Below the pieces are notes generated by a model that was not told where the DNA came from, searched no databases, and was given only the letters and a program-made list of their open reading frames with translations. This document shows, piece after piece, positions 43,902 to 51,883 of a DNA stretch of 64,000 nucleotides. A program made the translations under genes and the position numbers. Position 1 is the first letter of the stretch, and each line of letters starts with the position of its first letter. Source of the stretch: Denitratimonas tolerans. Its GTDB lineage: Bacteria; Pseudomonadota; Gammaproteobacteria; Xanthomonadales; Xanthomonadaceae. The stretch lies in assembly GCF_037203605.1 (NCBI RefSeq), contig NZ_JBBDHC010000018.1:9948-73947 (forward strand). Direction: 5' to 3'.

Positions 43902-44726
43902 ATGCAACAAGATGCAGCTTCCACCTCGCCGGCAGACCAGACCGCGGCTTCTGCTGTCAACTCCGCCGCCCAGGCGCCCGGATTTGCCGGCGCATCGGAT
44001 GCCGATGCGCTGTCTCAGATGGGTTTCTCCCATCTTTTCCAGGAAATGGTCGCCAAACCCGGCGAATTCGTGGTGTCCTGGGTGGTGCTCGTCACCCTGG
44101 TCGTCATGTCGGTCGGCTCCTGGTATTACACCGTCGTCAATTTCCTGAAGAACAGCGTGGTGCGCGCCCGCGCCGAGCGCGTGATCCGCACCTTCTGGGA
44201 CACGCCCAACCCGGCCGAAGCCATCCGCCTGATGGAAGAACAGCCCAAGAAGGAGCCGTTCTCCAAGATCGCCCTGGAAGCCGCCCAGGCCGCGCTGCAC
44301 CACCAGCGCAGCGAGGGCAGCCGCCTGGCCGAATCGCTGAGCCGCTCGGAGTTCATCGACCGCGCCCTGCGTCAGGCCGTGACCCGCGAAAGCGCGCGCC
44401 TGGAAAGCGGCCAGACCTGGCTTGCCACCTCCGGTTCCACCGCGCCGTTCGTCGGCCTGCTGGGTACGGTGTGGGGCATCTACGGCGCGCTGATCCGCAT
44501 CGGTGCCACCGGTCAGGCCTCGATCGACGCCGTCGCCGGCCCGGTGGGTGAAGCCCTGATCATGACCGCGCTGGGTCTGTTCGTCGCCATTCCGGCGGTG
44601 ATCGCGTTCAACGCCTTCGTCCGGGTCAACAGCCAGACGAACGCGCGCTTCGACGCCTTCGCGCACGACCTGCACGACTTCTTCGCCACCGGCGCACGCG
44701 TGGGCGACGCCGTGGCCAAGCGCTGA
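43902..44726 (+). CDS. exbB: ExbB proton-channel subunit
   Basis: A 274-residue MotA/TolQ/ExbB-family membrane protein. An N-terminal Ala/Ser-rich tail precedes the first helix (about 52-72), and the last two helices carry STAPFVGLLGTVWGIYGALI and ALGLFVAIPAVIAFNAFVRV. It forms the pentameric proton channel with ExbD that drives TonB. AAGGGA precedes the ATG; the gap to tonB is 15 bases. Confidence 0.94.
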   Translation: MQQDAASTSPADQTAASAVNSAAQAPGFAGASDADALSQMGFSHLFQEMVAKPGEFVVSWVVLVTLVVMSVGSWYYTVVNFLKNSVVRARAERVIRTFWDTPNPAEAIRLMEEQPKKEPFSKIALEAAQAALHHQRSEGSRLAESLSRSEFIDRALRQAVTRESARLESGQTWLATSGSTAPFVGLLGTVWGIYGALIRIGATGQASIDAVAGPVGEALIMTALGLFVAIPAVIAFNAFVRVNSQTNARFDAFAHDLHDFFATGARVGDAVAKR

Positions 44727-44761
44727 TCGCGGCGGCCCGGTGACAGGATGGAGCTGAAGAC

Positions 44762-45178
44762 ATGGGAATGAGCAGCGGCGGTGGCGGTAGCGGTGCGCCG
44801 ATGGCGGAAATCAACGTCACGCCGCTGGTCGACGTGATGCTGGTGCTGTTGATCATCTTCATGATCACGGCACCGCTGATGGCGCACAAGATCCAGATCA
44901 AGCTGCCGGAAGCCACGTTGAACGTGAAGCCGGAGGAAACCGGACGCCCCATCACGCTGGCGATCAAGGAAGATGGTGAAGTCTTCTGGAACGACGAGCC
45001 GATCAGCCAGCAGATGCTGGAGTCCCAGCTCGCCCTGGAAGCCCAGAAGCAGCCGCAGCCGCGCATCGACATCCGCGCCGACCGGACCACCAAGTACCGC
45101 ATCGTGCAGAACGTCGTGAAGACCGCCAAGAGCGTGGGCATCGCCAAGGTCGGCTTCGTGGCGACCAACGAGCACTGA
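44762..45178 (+). CDS. exbD: ExbD proton-channel subunit, first copy
   Basis: A 138-residue protein with a short cytoplasmic start, AEINVTPLVDVMLVLLIIFM including the essential aspartate in the single helix, and a periplasmic domain. It forms the proton path with ExbB. GGAG precedes its ATG. Confidence 0.93.
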   Translation: MGMSSGGGGSGAPMAEINVTPLVDVMLVLLIIFMITAPLMAHKIQIKLPEATLNVKPEETGRPITLAIKEDGEVFWNDEPISQQMLESQLALEAQKQPQPRIDIRADRTTKYRIVQNVVKTAKSVGIAKVGFVATNEH

Positions 45179-45212
45179 GCCCGGCGCGCGCAGACAGAGA
45201 CAGGAAACCCCC

Positions 45213-45623
45213 ATGGCCTTCAGCAACTCGGGCAGCAGCAACACGATGGTGTACATGAACGTCACGCCGCTCATCGACGTGATGCTCGTGCTGCTGATCA
45301 TCTTCATGGTCACGGCACCGATGCCGTCCTTCCAGATCCAGATCGACCTGCCGCAGCCGAGCAAGAACAAGGTCGAGCCGGAAAAGGAGCCGCCGCCGCC
45401 GATCCGCCTGCGCATCAGCGACACCGCCGAGCTTTACTGGGACAACAGCCCCTTGCCCAAGTCGGCGCTGGTGCCCTCGCTCATGGTGGAGGCGTCGCGC
45501 GACCCGCAGCCGACCCTGGAGCTGGAGACCAGCCCCGAGGTGCGCTACGAGGTGCTTGCCGACGTGCTGTCCAAGGCCAAGAACGCCGGCATGATCAAGA
45601 TCGGATTCGTGGAAACGATGTAA
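45213..45623 (+). CDS. exbD: ExbD proton-channel subunit, second copy
   Basis: A 136-residue paralogue of the preceding gene. VYMNVTPLIDVMLVLLIIFM retains the essential aspartate; the periplasmic part diverges strongly, with a proline-rich EKEPPPPIRLRI segment. Xanthomonads are known to carry two ExbD genes, with the second needed only for some uptake tasks; that specific role is not shown here. It ends at a hairpin terminator. Confidence 0.92.
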   Translation: MAFSNSGSSNTMVYMNVTPLIDVMLVLLIIFMVTAPMPSFQIQIDLPQPSKNKVEPEKEPPPPIRLRISDTAELYWDNSPLPKSALVPSLMVEASRDPQPTLELETSPEVRYEVLADVLSKAKNAGMIKIGFVETM

Positions 45624-45649
45624 CGCCTTGGGCGTGACCGCTTGAACCA

Positions 45650-45673
45650 GAACGCCGCCCCCGGGCGGCGTTC
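45650..45673. terminator. Hairpin terminator after exbD
   Basis: A perfect 11-base inverted repeat (GAACGCCGCCC with GGGCGGCGTTC) around two bases, 26 bases after the second exbD stop codon. No T-tract follows, so strength is uncertain. Confidence 0.6.
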
Positions 45674-45692
45674 TGCCGTGTGGCGAACACCT

Positions 45693-45848
45693 CGTCGGGG
45701 GCGTAGCCCTACAACCTGCGAACCGCCTCGGGAGCCGAGCCGCGTTGTCGTCGCGGCGCCCCACCACCGCAGGTCGGCCCTGCGTGGCCGACGTTGCCGG
45801 GCATCGAACAACCCGTCGGGGGCGTAGCCCCGACCTACGAACCGCCTC
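45693..45848. repeat. Pair of direct repeats of an interspersed-type element
   Basis: Two similar units of about 36 bases (CGTCGGGGGCGTAGCCC at each start; GAACCGCCTC at each end) lie at 45693-45730 and 45814-45848. The second unit overlaps the pdxJ stop codon. The GGGGC/GCCCC arms can pair, as in REP-like elements. Confidence 0.5.
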
Positions 45849-46602
45849 AGGTGGCCGCCGCCGCGATGGCGGCGAGATACCGACGCACGGTGCGGTCGAG
45901 CCCTTCATACAGCGCGTCGTCGATCAGCGCGTGTCCGATCGACACTTCCGCCACGCGCGGCACCGCGCGCAGGAACGGCCCGAGATTGGCCTGATCCAGA
46001 TCGTGCCCCGCATTCACCTCCAGCCCGGCCGCCTGCGCCGCGCGCGCCGTGGCCGCGCAGGCGGCAAGCGCCGCGGACGCATCGCCGCGCGAAAAGGCGG
46101 CGGCATAGGGCCCGGTGTAGATTTCCACCCGCGACACGCCGATCCTGCGGGCTGCATCGAAGCCCTCGATGCTGCCGGCATCGACGAACACGCTGACCCG
46201 TGCCCCGCTCGCGCGCAGGCCGGCGACCAGCGGTGCCAGGCGCGAACAATCGCGCCCAAGGTCGAAACCGTGATCGGAGGTGATCTGGTCGTCGCCATCG
46301 GGCACCAGCGTCGCCTGGTCCGGCCGGACTTCCTCGACCAGCGCGAGGAAGCCCGGATACTCGCCGCGCGCCGGCGCAAACGGATTGCCTTCCAGGTTGT
46401 ACTCCACGCCGTCAGTCAGCGCCGCCAGCGCGCGCACGTCGTCCGGACGCACATGGCGCAGGTCCGGGCGCGGATGCAGGGTGAGCCCGTGGGCTCCGGC
46501 GGCCAGCACGGTACGCGCTGCCCGCACGATGTCGGGCCGCACGCCGCCGCGCGAATTGCGCAGCACCGCGATCTTGTTGAGGTTCACGCTCAGGCGGGTC
46601 AT
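45847..46602 (-). CDS. pdxJ: Pyridoxine 5'-phosphate synthase
   Basis: Condenses 1-deoxyxylulose 5-phosphate with 3-amino-2-oxopropyl phosphate to pyridoxine phosphate in vitamin B6 synthesis. The 251-residue product carries LSVNLNKIAVLRNSRGG, LHPRPDLRHVRPDDV, VEYNLEGNP, VEIYTGPYA and NAGHDLDQANL, all classic PdxJ segments. It is on the opposite strand to tonB-exbBD, a neighbourhood I associate with xanthomonads. The start at 46602 is set by family similarity. Confidence 0.95.
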   Translation of the reverse strand: MTRLSVNLNKIAVLRNSRGGVRPDIVRAARTVLAAGAHGLTLHPRPDLRHVRPDDVRALAALTDGVEYNLEGNPFAPARGEYPGFLALVEEVRPDQATLVPDGDDQITSDHGFDLGRDCSRLAPLVAGLRASGARVSVFVDAGSIEGFDAARRIGVSRVEIYTGPYAAAFSRGDASAALAACAATARAAQAAGLEVNAGHDLDQANLGPFLRAVPRVAEVSIGHALIDDALYEGLDRTVRRYLAAIAAAAT

Positions 46603-46686
46603 TGCGGCATTATCCGCGCCCCGTCGCCGGAATTGAACGCCGCGGAACGTACCGCGCCCGGCACACAGCCGCGCACGCATCCGGGC

Positions 46687-46692
46687 TAGACT
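46687..46692 (+). promoter_or_regulatory. Possible -10 box giving a near-leaderless gspF transcript
   Basis: TAGACT lies only nine bases ahead of the gspF start codon, and no Shine-Dalgarno sequence fits in between. If used, transcription would begin about three bases before the ATG. No clear -35 hexamer is visible. Confidence 0.3.
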
Positions 46693-46701
46693 CACGCGCA
46701 G

Positions 46702-47904
46702 ATGCCCGCCTTTGCCTACCACGCGCTGGATACCGATGGCCGCAGCCGCAAGGGCGTGCTGCAGGCCGACACCGCGCGCGCGGCGCGCGCCAGCCTGCGC
46801 GAACGCGGCCTCAACGCGCTGGATGTCGCACCCGTCGCCGAGGGCGCGGGAACGACGGCGGGCGGTCGCGCGGCACTGTCGGGCGCGCAGCTCGCCACGC
46901 TCACCCGCCAGCTTTCCGCCCTGATCGGTTCGGGGTTGCCGATCGACGAAGCCCTCGATGCCCTGGCCGAAGGCAGCGACGCGCGCAGCCGCGGCCAGCT
47001 GGTCGCGCTGCGCGCCCGGGTGATGGAAGGTGCCACCCTTGCCGATGCCATGGCCGAGTCGCCGGGTACCTTCCCGGTGCTCTATCGCGCCACGCTGGCC
47101 GCGGGCGAAGCCTCGGGCCGCCTCGACGGGGTGCTGGCGCGACTGGCCGACTACACCGAAAGCCGCCAGGCGCTGCGCGCCAAAGTCATCCTGGCCCTGG
47201 CCTATCCGATCCTCCTGACCGGCGTCGCGCTCGCGGTGGTCGCGGGACTGATGATCTGGGTCGTGCCGCAGGTCATCAGTGTGTTCGAAAAGGCGCAAGA
47301 GGCCCTGCCTTGGGCCACGCGCGTCCTGATCGCGCTGTCGGATGCGGTCGAACGCTTCGGCCTCTGGCTGCTGCTGCCGCCGGTGCTCCTCGTGCTGGCG
47401 GGTGTCGCGGTGGCGCGGACACCCGCCTGGCGAATGGCGTGGCAGCGCGGCCTGCTGCGCCTGCCGGTGATCGGCCCGCTGATCCGCGCCACCGACATGG
47501 CGCGCTTTTCGCGTACCCTGGCGCTGCTGGTATCGAGCGCGGTGCCCCTGCTCGACGCACTCCAGATCGCGGCCCAGGTGGTGGGCAACGTCGCGCTGCG
47601 CGAGGCGGTGGCGCAGGTCGCGGTGCGGGTGCGCGAAGGCGAGACGCTGGCTCGCGCCCTGCGCGAAACCGGGCAATTTCCGCCGGTCATGCTGCGGCTC
47701 ATTGCGAGCGGCGAGAAAAGCGGGCGGCTGGACACCATGCTGTTCGACGCGGCCGCGCAGCAGGAGCGTGAACTGGATACCGCCCTGGGCGTGGCCACCA
47801 CGGTGCTTGGCCCGGGCGTGATCCTCCTCGTGGGCGCACTGGTGCTGTTCATCGTGCTGGCGATCCTGCTGCCGATCTTCTCGCTCAACACCCTGGTGCG
47901 ATAG
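46702..47904 (+). CDS. gspF: Type II secretion/type IV pilus inner-membrane platform protein (GspF/PilC family)
   Basis: A 400-residue polytopic protein with two homologous GspF domains (about 65-190 and 270-390). QLATLTRQLSALIGSGLPID and MARFSRTLALLVSSAVPLLD mark their beginnings. Membrane helices lie near 165-190, 215-235 and 365-395. It recruits the ATPase and assembles the pseudopilus. Other secretion genes (gspD, gspE, gspG and so on) are not adjacent, so it is a solitary copy here; GspF fits better than PilC but the two cannot be fully separated by eye. Confidence 0.85.
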   Translation: MPAFAYHALDTDGRSRKGVLQADTARAARASLRERGLNALDVAPVAEGAGTTAGGRAALSGAQLATLTRQLSALIGSGLPIDEALDALAEGSDARSRGQLVALRARVMEGATLADAMAESPGTFPVLYRATLAAGEASGRLDGVLARLADYTESRQALRAKVILALAYPILLTGVALAVVAGLMIWVVPQVISVFEKAQEALPWATRVLIALSDAVERFGLWLLLPPVLLVLAGVAVARTPAWRMAWQRGLLRLPVIGPLIRATDMARFSRTLALLVSSAVPLLDALQIAAQVVGNVALREAVAQVAVRVREGETLARALRETGQFPPVMLRLIASGEKSGRLDTMLFDAAAQQERELDTALGVATTVLGPGVILLVGALVLFIVLAILLPIFSLNTLVR

Positions 47905-47961
47905 CGAACCTGCGGCAGCAATGCTAACGTTTGCCGCACCCCTGATCGGCCGCCAGAACGC

Positions 47962-48642
47962 ATGACCCTGCTTCGTTTCGAACACGTCAGCAAGCAGTAC
48001 GCCGGCGGATACGAGGCGCTGAAGGACATCAGCTTCGAGGCCGAGGCCGGCGAGATGCTGTTCATCACCGGCCATTCCGGTGCCGGGAAAAGCACCCTGC
48101 TGCGCCTCATCCACCTGAGCGAGCGTCCGACCCGCGGCGCGGTGCTGGTGGGCGGACGCAACCTCGCCACGGTCCGCCGCCGCGGCCTGCCGCAGCACCG
48201 CCGCCGGGTCGGCGTCGTGTTCCAGGACCACCGCCTGCTGATGGACCGCAGCCTGTTCGACAACGTCGCGCTGCCGCTGGTCATCGCCGGCACCGCGCGC
48301 GCCGAGATCGAGAAGCGCGTGCGGGTGATCCTGGAGCGTGTCGGGCTGGGCGGACGCGAACGCGCGCTGCCGATCATGCTGTCCAGCGGCGAGCAGCAGC
48401 GCGTCGGCATCGCGCGGGCCGTGGTCGGCCGTCCCGATGTGCTGGTCGCGGACGAACCCACCGGCAACCTCGACCCGGACCTCGCCGCCGAGGTCATGGC
48501 CCTGTTCACCGAGTTGCCGGCGCAGGGCACCTGCGTGCTGGTGGCCAGCCACGACCTCCATCAGGTACGGCGCCTGCGCCGACGCGTGCTGGTGCTCGAC
48601 CACGGCCACCTGATCGACGATTACCGTCCGGAGGCCGCATGA
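47962..48642 (+). CDS. ftsE: Cell division ATP-binding protein FtsE
   Basis: A 226-residue ABC ATPase that, with FtsX, activates septal peptidoglycan hydrolases. Walker A is ITGHSGAGKSTLLRL, the signature is LSSGEQQRVGIARAV and Walker B LVADEPTGNLD. HVSKQYAGGYEALKDISFE is typical of FtsE. It overlaps ftsX by four bases. Confidence 0.95.
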   Translation: MTLLRFEHVSKQYAGGYEALKDISFEAEAGEMLFITGHSGAGKSTLLRLIHLSERPTRGAVLVGGRNLATVRRRGLPQHRRRVGVVFQDHRLLMDRSLFDNVALPLVIAGTARAEIEKRVRVILERVGLGGRERALPIMLSSGEQQRVGIARAVVGRPDVLVADEPTGNLDPDLAAEVMALFTELPAQGTCVLVASHDLHQVRRLRRRVLVLDHGHLIDDYRPEAA

Positions 48643-49658
48643 ACGCGCGTACCGTACGCCGCAGGGCCACACGACGCCTTCCGCAAACGGAGCGCGTCGC
48701 GCGTACCGGCGGTGAGGCACGGCGCAGCGCCGCCGAGCGCCTTCGCGCCTGGCGCGAGCAACACCTCTACGGCCTCTTCTCCAGCATTGGCCGACTCATG
48801 CAGCGGCCCTGGGCCACGGCGCTCACGGTCGGCGTGCTGGCGGTGGCGCTGCTGCTGCCGCTGTGCCTGGCGATCCTGCTGGGCAACGTGGAGCGCCTGT
48901 CGGGCAGCTTCCGCGAGGCGCGCGAGGTGAGCCTGTTCCTCGCTCCGGAGGCCGGCGACCCGGCCGTCGAGGCGCTTTCCCGCACCCTGCGGCAGGATCC
49001 GCAGATCGTCGACATCGCGGTGCGCACGCCGGAAGAAGGACTGGCGGAGTTTCGCCAGATGGCCGATTTCGCCGATGCCCTGGCGCTGCTGGCGGACAAT
49101 CCCCTGCCCGCCGTGATCGTCGTCACGCCCGCGCCCACGGTCGAGCCGCTGGCCCTGTCCGAGCGCCTGCGCGCTCTTCCCAGCGTCGACTTCGTGCAGC
49201 ATGATGCGCAGTGGCGCGCGCGGCTTTCCGCCTGGCTCGACTTCGGCCGGCGGCTGGCCTGGCTGGCGGCGGCGCTGCTGGGCGTTGGCGTAGTGCTGGT
49301 CGTGGGCAATACTGTGCGTCTGGACATTCAGAGCCGGGCGGAGGAGATACAAACGGTGCAACTGCTGGGGGCCACCGACGGATTCGTGCGACGACCGTTC
49401 CTGTATCTGGGCGCGTGGTACGGCCTGTTTGCCGGATGTCTGGCCCTGATCGTCGCGGCCGCGGTTCCGGCCATGCTGCAGGGGCCGCTCGGGCAGCTCG
49501 TGGAGAGCTATGGCAGCCGCTTCGAGCTGCACGGCCTGGGCGTGCGCACGATGCTGCTGGCGCTCGTCGGTGCCGTCGCGCTGGGATGGGGCGGTGCCTG
49601 GCTTGCCGCCGGCCACCACCTGCGCCGCACGCTTCCCGACGCGGAGGCGCGCTCGTGA
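48639..49658 (+). CDS. ftsX: Cell division permease FtsX
   Basis: A 339-residue membrane protein with four helices (about 65-87, 205-230, 255-275 and 300-330) and a large periplasmic loop between the first two, which contacts hydrolase activators. A basic N-terminal extension of about 45 residues precedes the first helix. The start overlaps ftsE (ATGA) and the stop overlaps the next gene (GTGA), so all are translationally coupled. Confidence 0.92.
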   Translation: MNARTVRRRATRRLPQTERVARTGGEARRSAAERLRAWREQHLYGLFSSIGRLMQRPWATALTVGVLAVALLLPLCLAILLGNVERLSGSFREAREVSLFLAPEAGDPAVEALSRTLRQDPQIVDIAVRTPEEGLAEFRQMADFADALALLADNPLPAVIVVTPAPTVEPLALSERLRALPSVDFVQHDAQWRARLSAWLDFGRRLAWLAAALLGVGVVLVVGNTVRLDIQSRAEEIQTVQLLGATDGFVRRPFLYLGAWYGLFAGCLALIVAAAVPAMLQGPLGQLVESYGSRFELHGLGVRTMLLALVGAVALGWGGAWLAAGHHLRRTLPDAEARS

Positions 49659-50512
49659 GGAGCAGCATCACCCGCCACATCACCAGCGACACGCCGCGCA
49701 TCCTGATCGTCGACGGCTCGCGCGTGGCGCGCAAGCTGATCGAGCAGGTGCTGGTCAAGGACGTGCCCGGCGTCACCGTGATCTCCTGCGAAACCGCGGC
49801 CGAGGCCAAGGCGGCGGTACAGGAGGGCGTCGTCGACCTGGTCACCACCGCGCTGCGCCTGCCCGACATGGACGGGCTCGATCTTGCGCACCACATCCGG
49901 GAACATGCGCCGCAGGCCTATATCCCGATCATCGTCGTCTCGGGCGATGCGCAGGAGCGTTTGGTCAACCGCAGCTTCGGTGACGACGTCACCGACTACT
50001 TCGACAAGGGCCTCGGATTCTCCGCGCTCTCGGCCTTCATCCAGGGCTACGTGCGCCCCGAGCCGGAGACCGGCGGCGAGGTGCTGTACGTGGAAGACAG
50101 CCGCGTGGTGGCGGTGGCCACCCGCCGCATGATGGAAAAACACGGCTTGACCGTGACCCATGTGATCAGCGTGGAAGACGCGCTCGCGCACCTGGAAACG
50201 GCGCGCGCGCAGGGCCGCATCCCCGGTCCGGACGTGATCCTGACCGATGTCTACCTCAAGGGCGGCATGACCGGCAGCGATCTGCTCGAACACGTCCGCG
50301 GCGCGCAATACCGCTACGGCAAGGGCCAGCTTCCGATCCTGGTGATGACCGGCGACGACAATCCCGCCAACCAGAGCGCGCTGCTGCGCGCCGGTGCCAA
50401 CGACCTGGTGCAAAAGCCCATCGAAGAGCGCCTGCTGATCACCAAGCTGATCTTCCAGCTGCGCGTGGGGCGGCTGATGCGCGAGCGCATGGCGGCCGCC
50501 GCGGCAACGTGA
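49655..50512 (+). CDS. Tandem-receiver response regulator with a degenerate first domain
   Basis: A 285-residue protein made of two receiver domains and no output domain, starting with a GTG that overlaps the ftsX stop. In the first receiver (about 15-130) the position four before the Pro of LRLPDMDG, normally the phospho-acceptor Asp, is Ala66, and only one of the acidic pair is kept. The second receiver (about 142-270) is intact: E147/D148, phospho-acceptor D198 in ILTDVYL, T232 and K254 in QKP. It probably signals by protein contact or by accepting phosphate from an orphan kinase. The next gene, ung, overlaps its stop. Confidence 0.85.
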   Translation: MRSSITRHITSDTPRILIVDGSRVARKLIEQVLVKDVPGVTVISCETAAEAKAAVQEGVVDLVTTALRLPDMDGLDLAHHIREHAPQAYIPIIVVSGDAQERLVNRSFGDDVTDYFDKGLGFSALSAFIQGYVRPEPETGGEVLYVEDSRVVAVATRRMMEKHGLTVTHVISVEDALAHLETARAQGRIPGPDVILTDVYLKGGMTGSDLLEHVRGAQYRYGKGQLPILVMTGDDNPANQSALLRAGANDLVQKPIEERLLITKLIFQLRVGRLMRERMAAAAAT

Positions 50513-51246
50513 ACGCGACCGACCGGATCCGGCTCGCCCCGGGCTGGAAGACGCGGCTGCTTGCGGCCTTCGAGGATCCTTCGATGCAGGCGCTGCGCGC
50601 CTTCCTCGTGGCCGAGCGCGCGCGCGGCAAGACCATCCACCCGCCGGCACGGCGCATCTTCGCGGCGTTCGACGCCACGCCGTTCGAGCAGGTGAAGGTC
50701 GTCATCCTCGGACAGGATCCCTACCACGGGCCCGGACAGGCACACGGCCTGTGCTTTTCCGTGCCGCCCGGCGTGGCGGTGCCGCCCTCGCTCCGGAACA
50801 TTTTTGCCGAGATCGAGCGCGACCTGCGGATCGCGCCGCCCGCCCACGGCTGCCTGCTGCCCTGGGCGCGCCAGGGCGTACTCCTTCTCAATGCGGTCCT
50901 GACGGTCGAGAACGGCCGCGCCGGATCGCACCAGGGCAAGGGCTGGGAGGCATTCACCGATCATGCCATCCGCGCGCTGGCGGAAGAACGCGAGGGGCTG
51001 GTGTTCCTGCTCTGGGGCAGCTACGCGCAAAAGAAGGGCCGGTTCATCGATGCGCATCGCCACCGCGTGCTGCGCGCTCCGCACCCGTCGCCGCTGTCGG
51101 CGCACCGCGGCTTCATCGGCTGCGGGCACTTTTCCGCGACAAACCAGTTTCTGTCGCGCACCGGGCAGGCACCGATCGACTGGCACCTGCCGCCGCGCGC
51201 GCAGGTGGAGGCGATGCTTCAGGAACACGGCTCCGCAGCGCCCTGA
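50509..51246 (+). CDS. ung: Uracil-DNA glycosylase
   Basis: Removes uracil from DNA at the start of base excision repair. The 245-residue family 1 enzyme has the water-activating motif GQDPYHGPGQAHG and the DNA-intercalation loop HPSPLSAHRGF. It begins with GTG overlapping the response regulator stop (GTGA), unusual linkage for a repair gene. It has an N-terminal extension of about 30 residues relative to shorter family members. Confidence 0.96.
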   Translation: MNATDRIRLAPGWKTRLLAAFEDPSMQALRAFLVAERARGKTIHPPARRIFAAFDATPFEQVKVVILGQDPYHGPGQAHGLCFSVPPGVAVPPSLRNIFAEIERDLRIAPPAHGCLLPWARQGVLLLNAVLTVENGRAGSHQGKGWEAFTDHAIRALAEEREGLVFLLWGSYAQKKGRFIDAHRHRVLRAPHPSPLSAHRGFIGCGHFSATNQFLSRTGQAPIDWHLPPRAQVEAMLQEHGSAAP

Positions 51247-51286
51247 GCGCGCGCCCGTTCCCGCCACCTGTGCCAGACTTGCGTGC

Positions 51287-51883
51287 ATGACTTCCAGCAT
51301 CTCGTCCTCCCGACCCGAGCATTCGACGGATTGCTCCGATGACCTGCTGACAAGCCTGGTGAGTACCCTGCACGCCGACCTGCGCCGCATCGCGCGGCGC
51401 GAGCGGTTCCGCATGGGCGCAGGCGCGACCCTGTGCACCACCGCCCTGATCAGCGAAGCCTGGATCAAGCTGCAGCGCGTGCCGGCCTGGCAGAACGAGC
51501 AGCATTTCCTGGCCACCGCCGCGCTTGCCATGCGGCAGGTGCTGGTGGGTGATGCCGAGCGCCGCGTCGCCGCCAAGCGCAACGCCGGCGTGCCTTCCGT
51601 GCCGCTGCACGAGGCACCGGACGCCCCCGACGAATGCGACGAACAGATCCTCCAGATCAACGACGCGCTGGAGCGCCTGGCCGGACTGAGCCCGCGCCTG
51701 GCGCAAGTGGTGGAGTGCCGCTTTTTCGCCGGCTACAGCGAGGACGAGACGGCGCGGGCACTGGGCATCACCGACCGCACCGTGCGTCGCGACTGGGTCA
51801 AGGCGCGGGCCTGGCTGTATCGCGAGCTGGACGAGGACGCGTTCAACGATGCCGGCGAGGAGCCGGGAGACGTCTCCGAATGA
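51287..51883 (+). CDS. ECF-type sigma factor paired with a Ser/Thr kinase
   Basis: A 198-residue sigma factor of the PF07638/TIGR02999 type. Region 2 (DLRRIARRERFRMG, TTALISEAWIKLQ, FLATAALAMRQVLV) and region 4 with the helix-turn-helix SEDETARALGITDRTVRRDW are present. There is no anti-sigma gene; its stop overlaps the start of a transmembrane Ser/Thr kinase (ATGA). In related pairs the kinase phosphorylates a threonine in region 2 of the sigma factor to activate it; this is known of the family and inferred here. CAGACT about ten bases before the start could serve as a -10 box. Confidence 0.88.
   Translation: MTSSISSSRPEHSTDCSDDLLTSLVSTLHADLRRIARRERFRMGAGATLCTTALISEAWIKLQRVPAWQNEQHFLATAALAMRQVLVGDAERRVAAKRNAGVPSVPLHEAPDAPDECDEQILQINDALERLAGLSPRLAQVVECRFFAGYSEDETARALGITDRTVRRDWVKARAWLYRELDEDAFNDAGEEPGDVSE

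Noticed and set aside
46603..48720. Upstream extension of the reverse pdxJ frame to 957 codons
   Set aside because: PdxJ similarity begins at 46602; the extension lies opposite gspF and ftsE.
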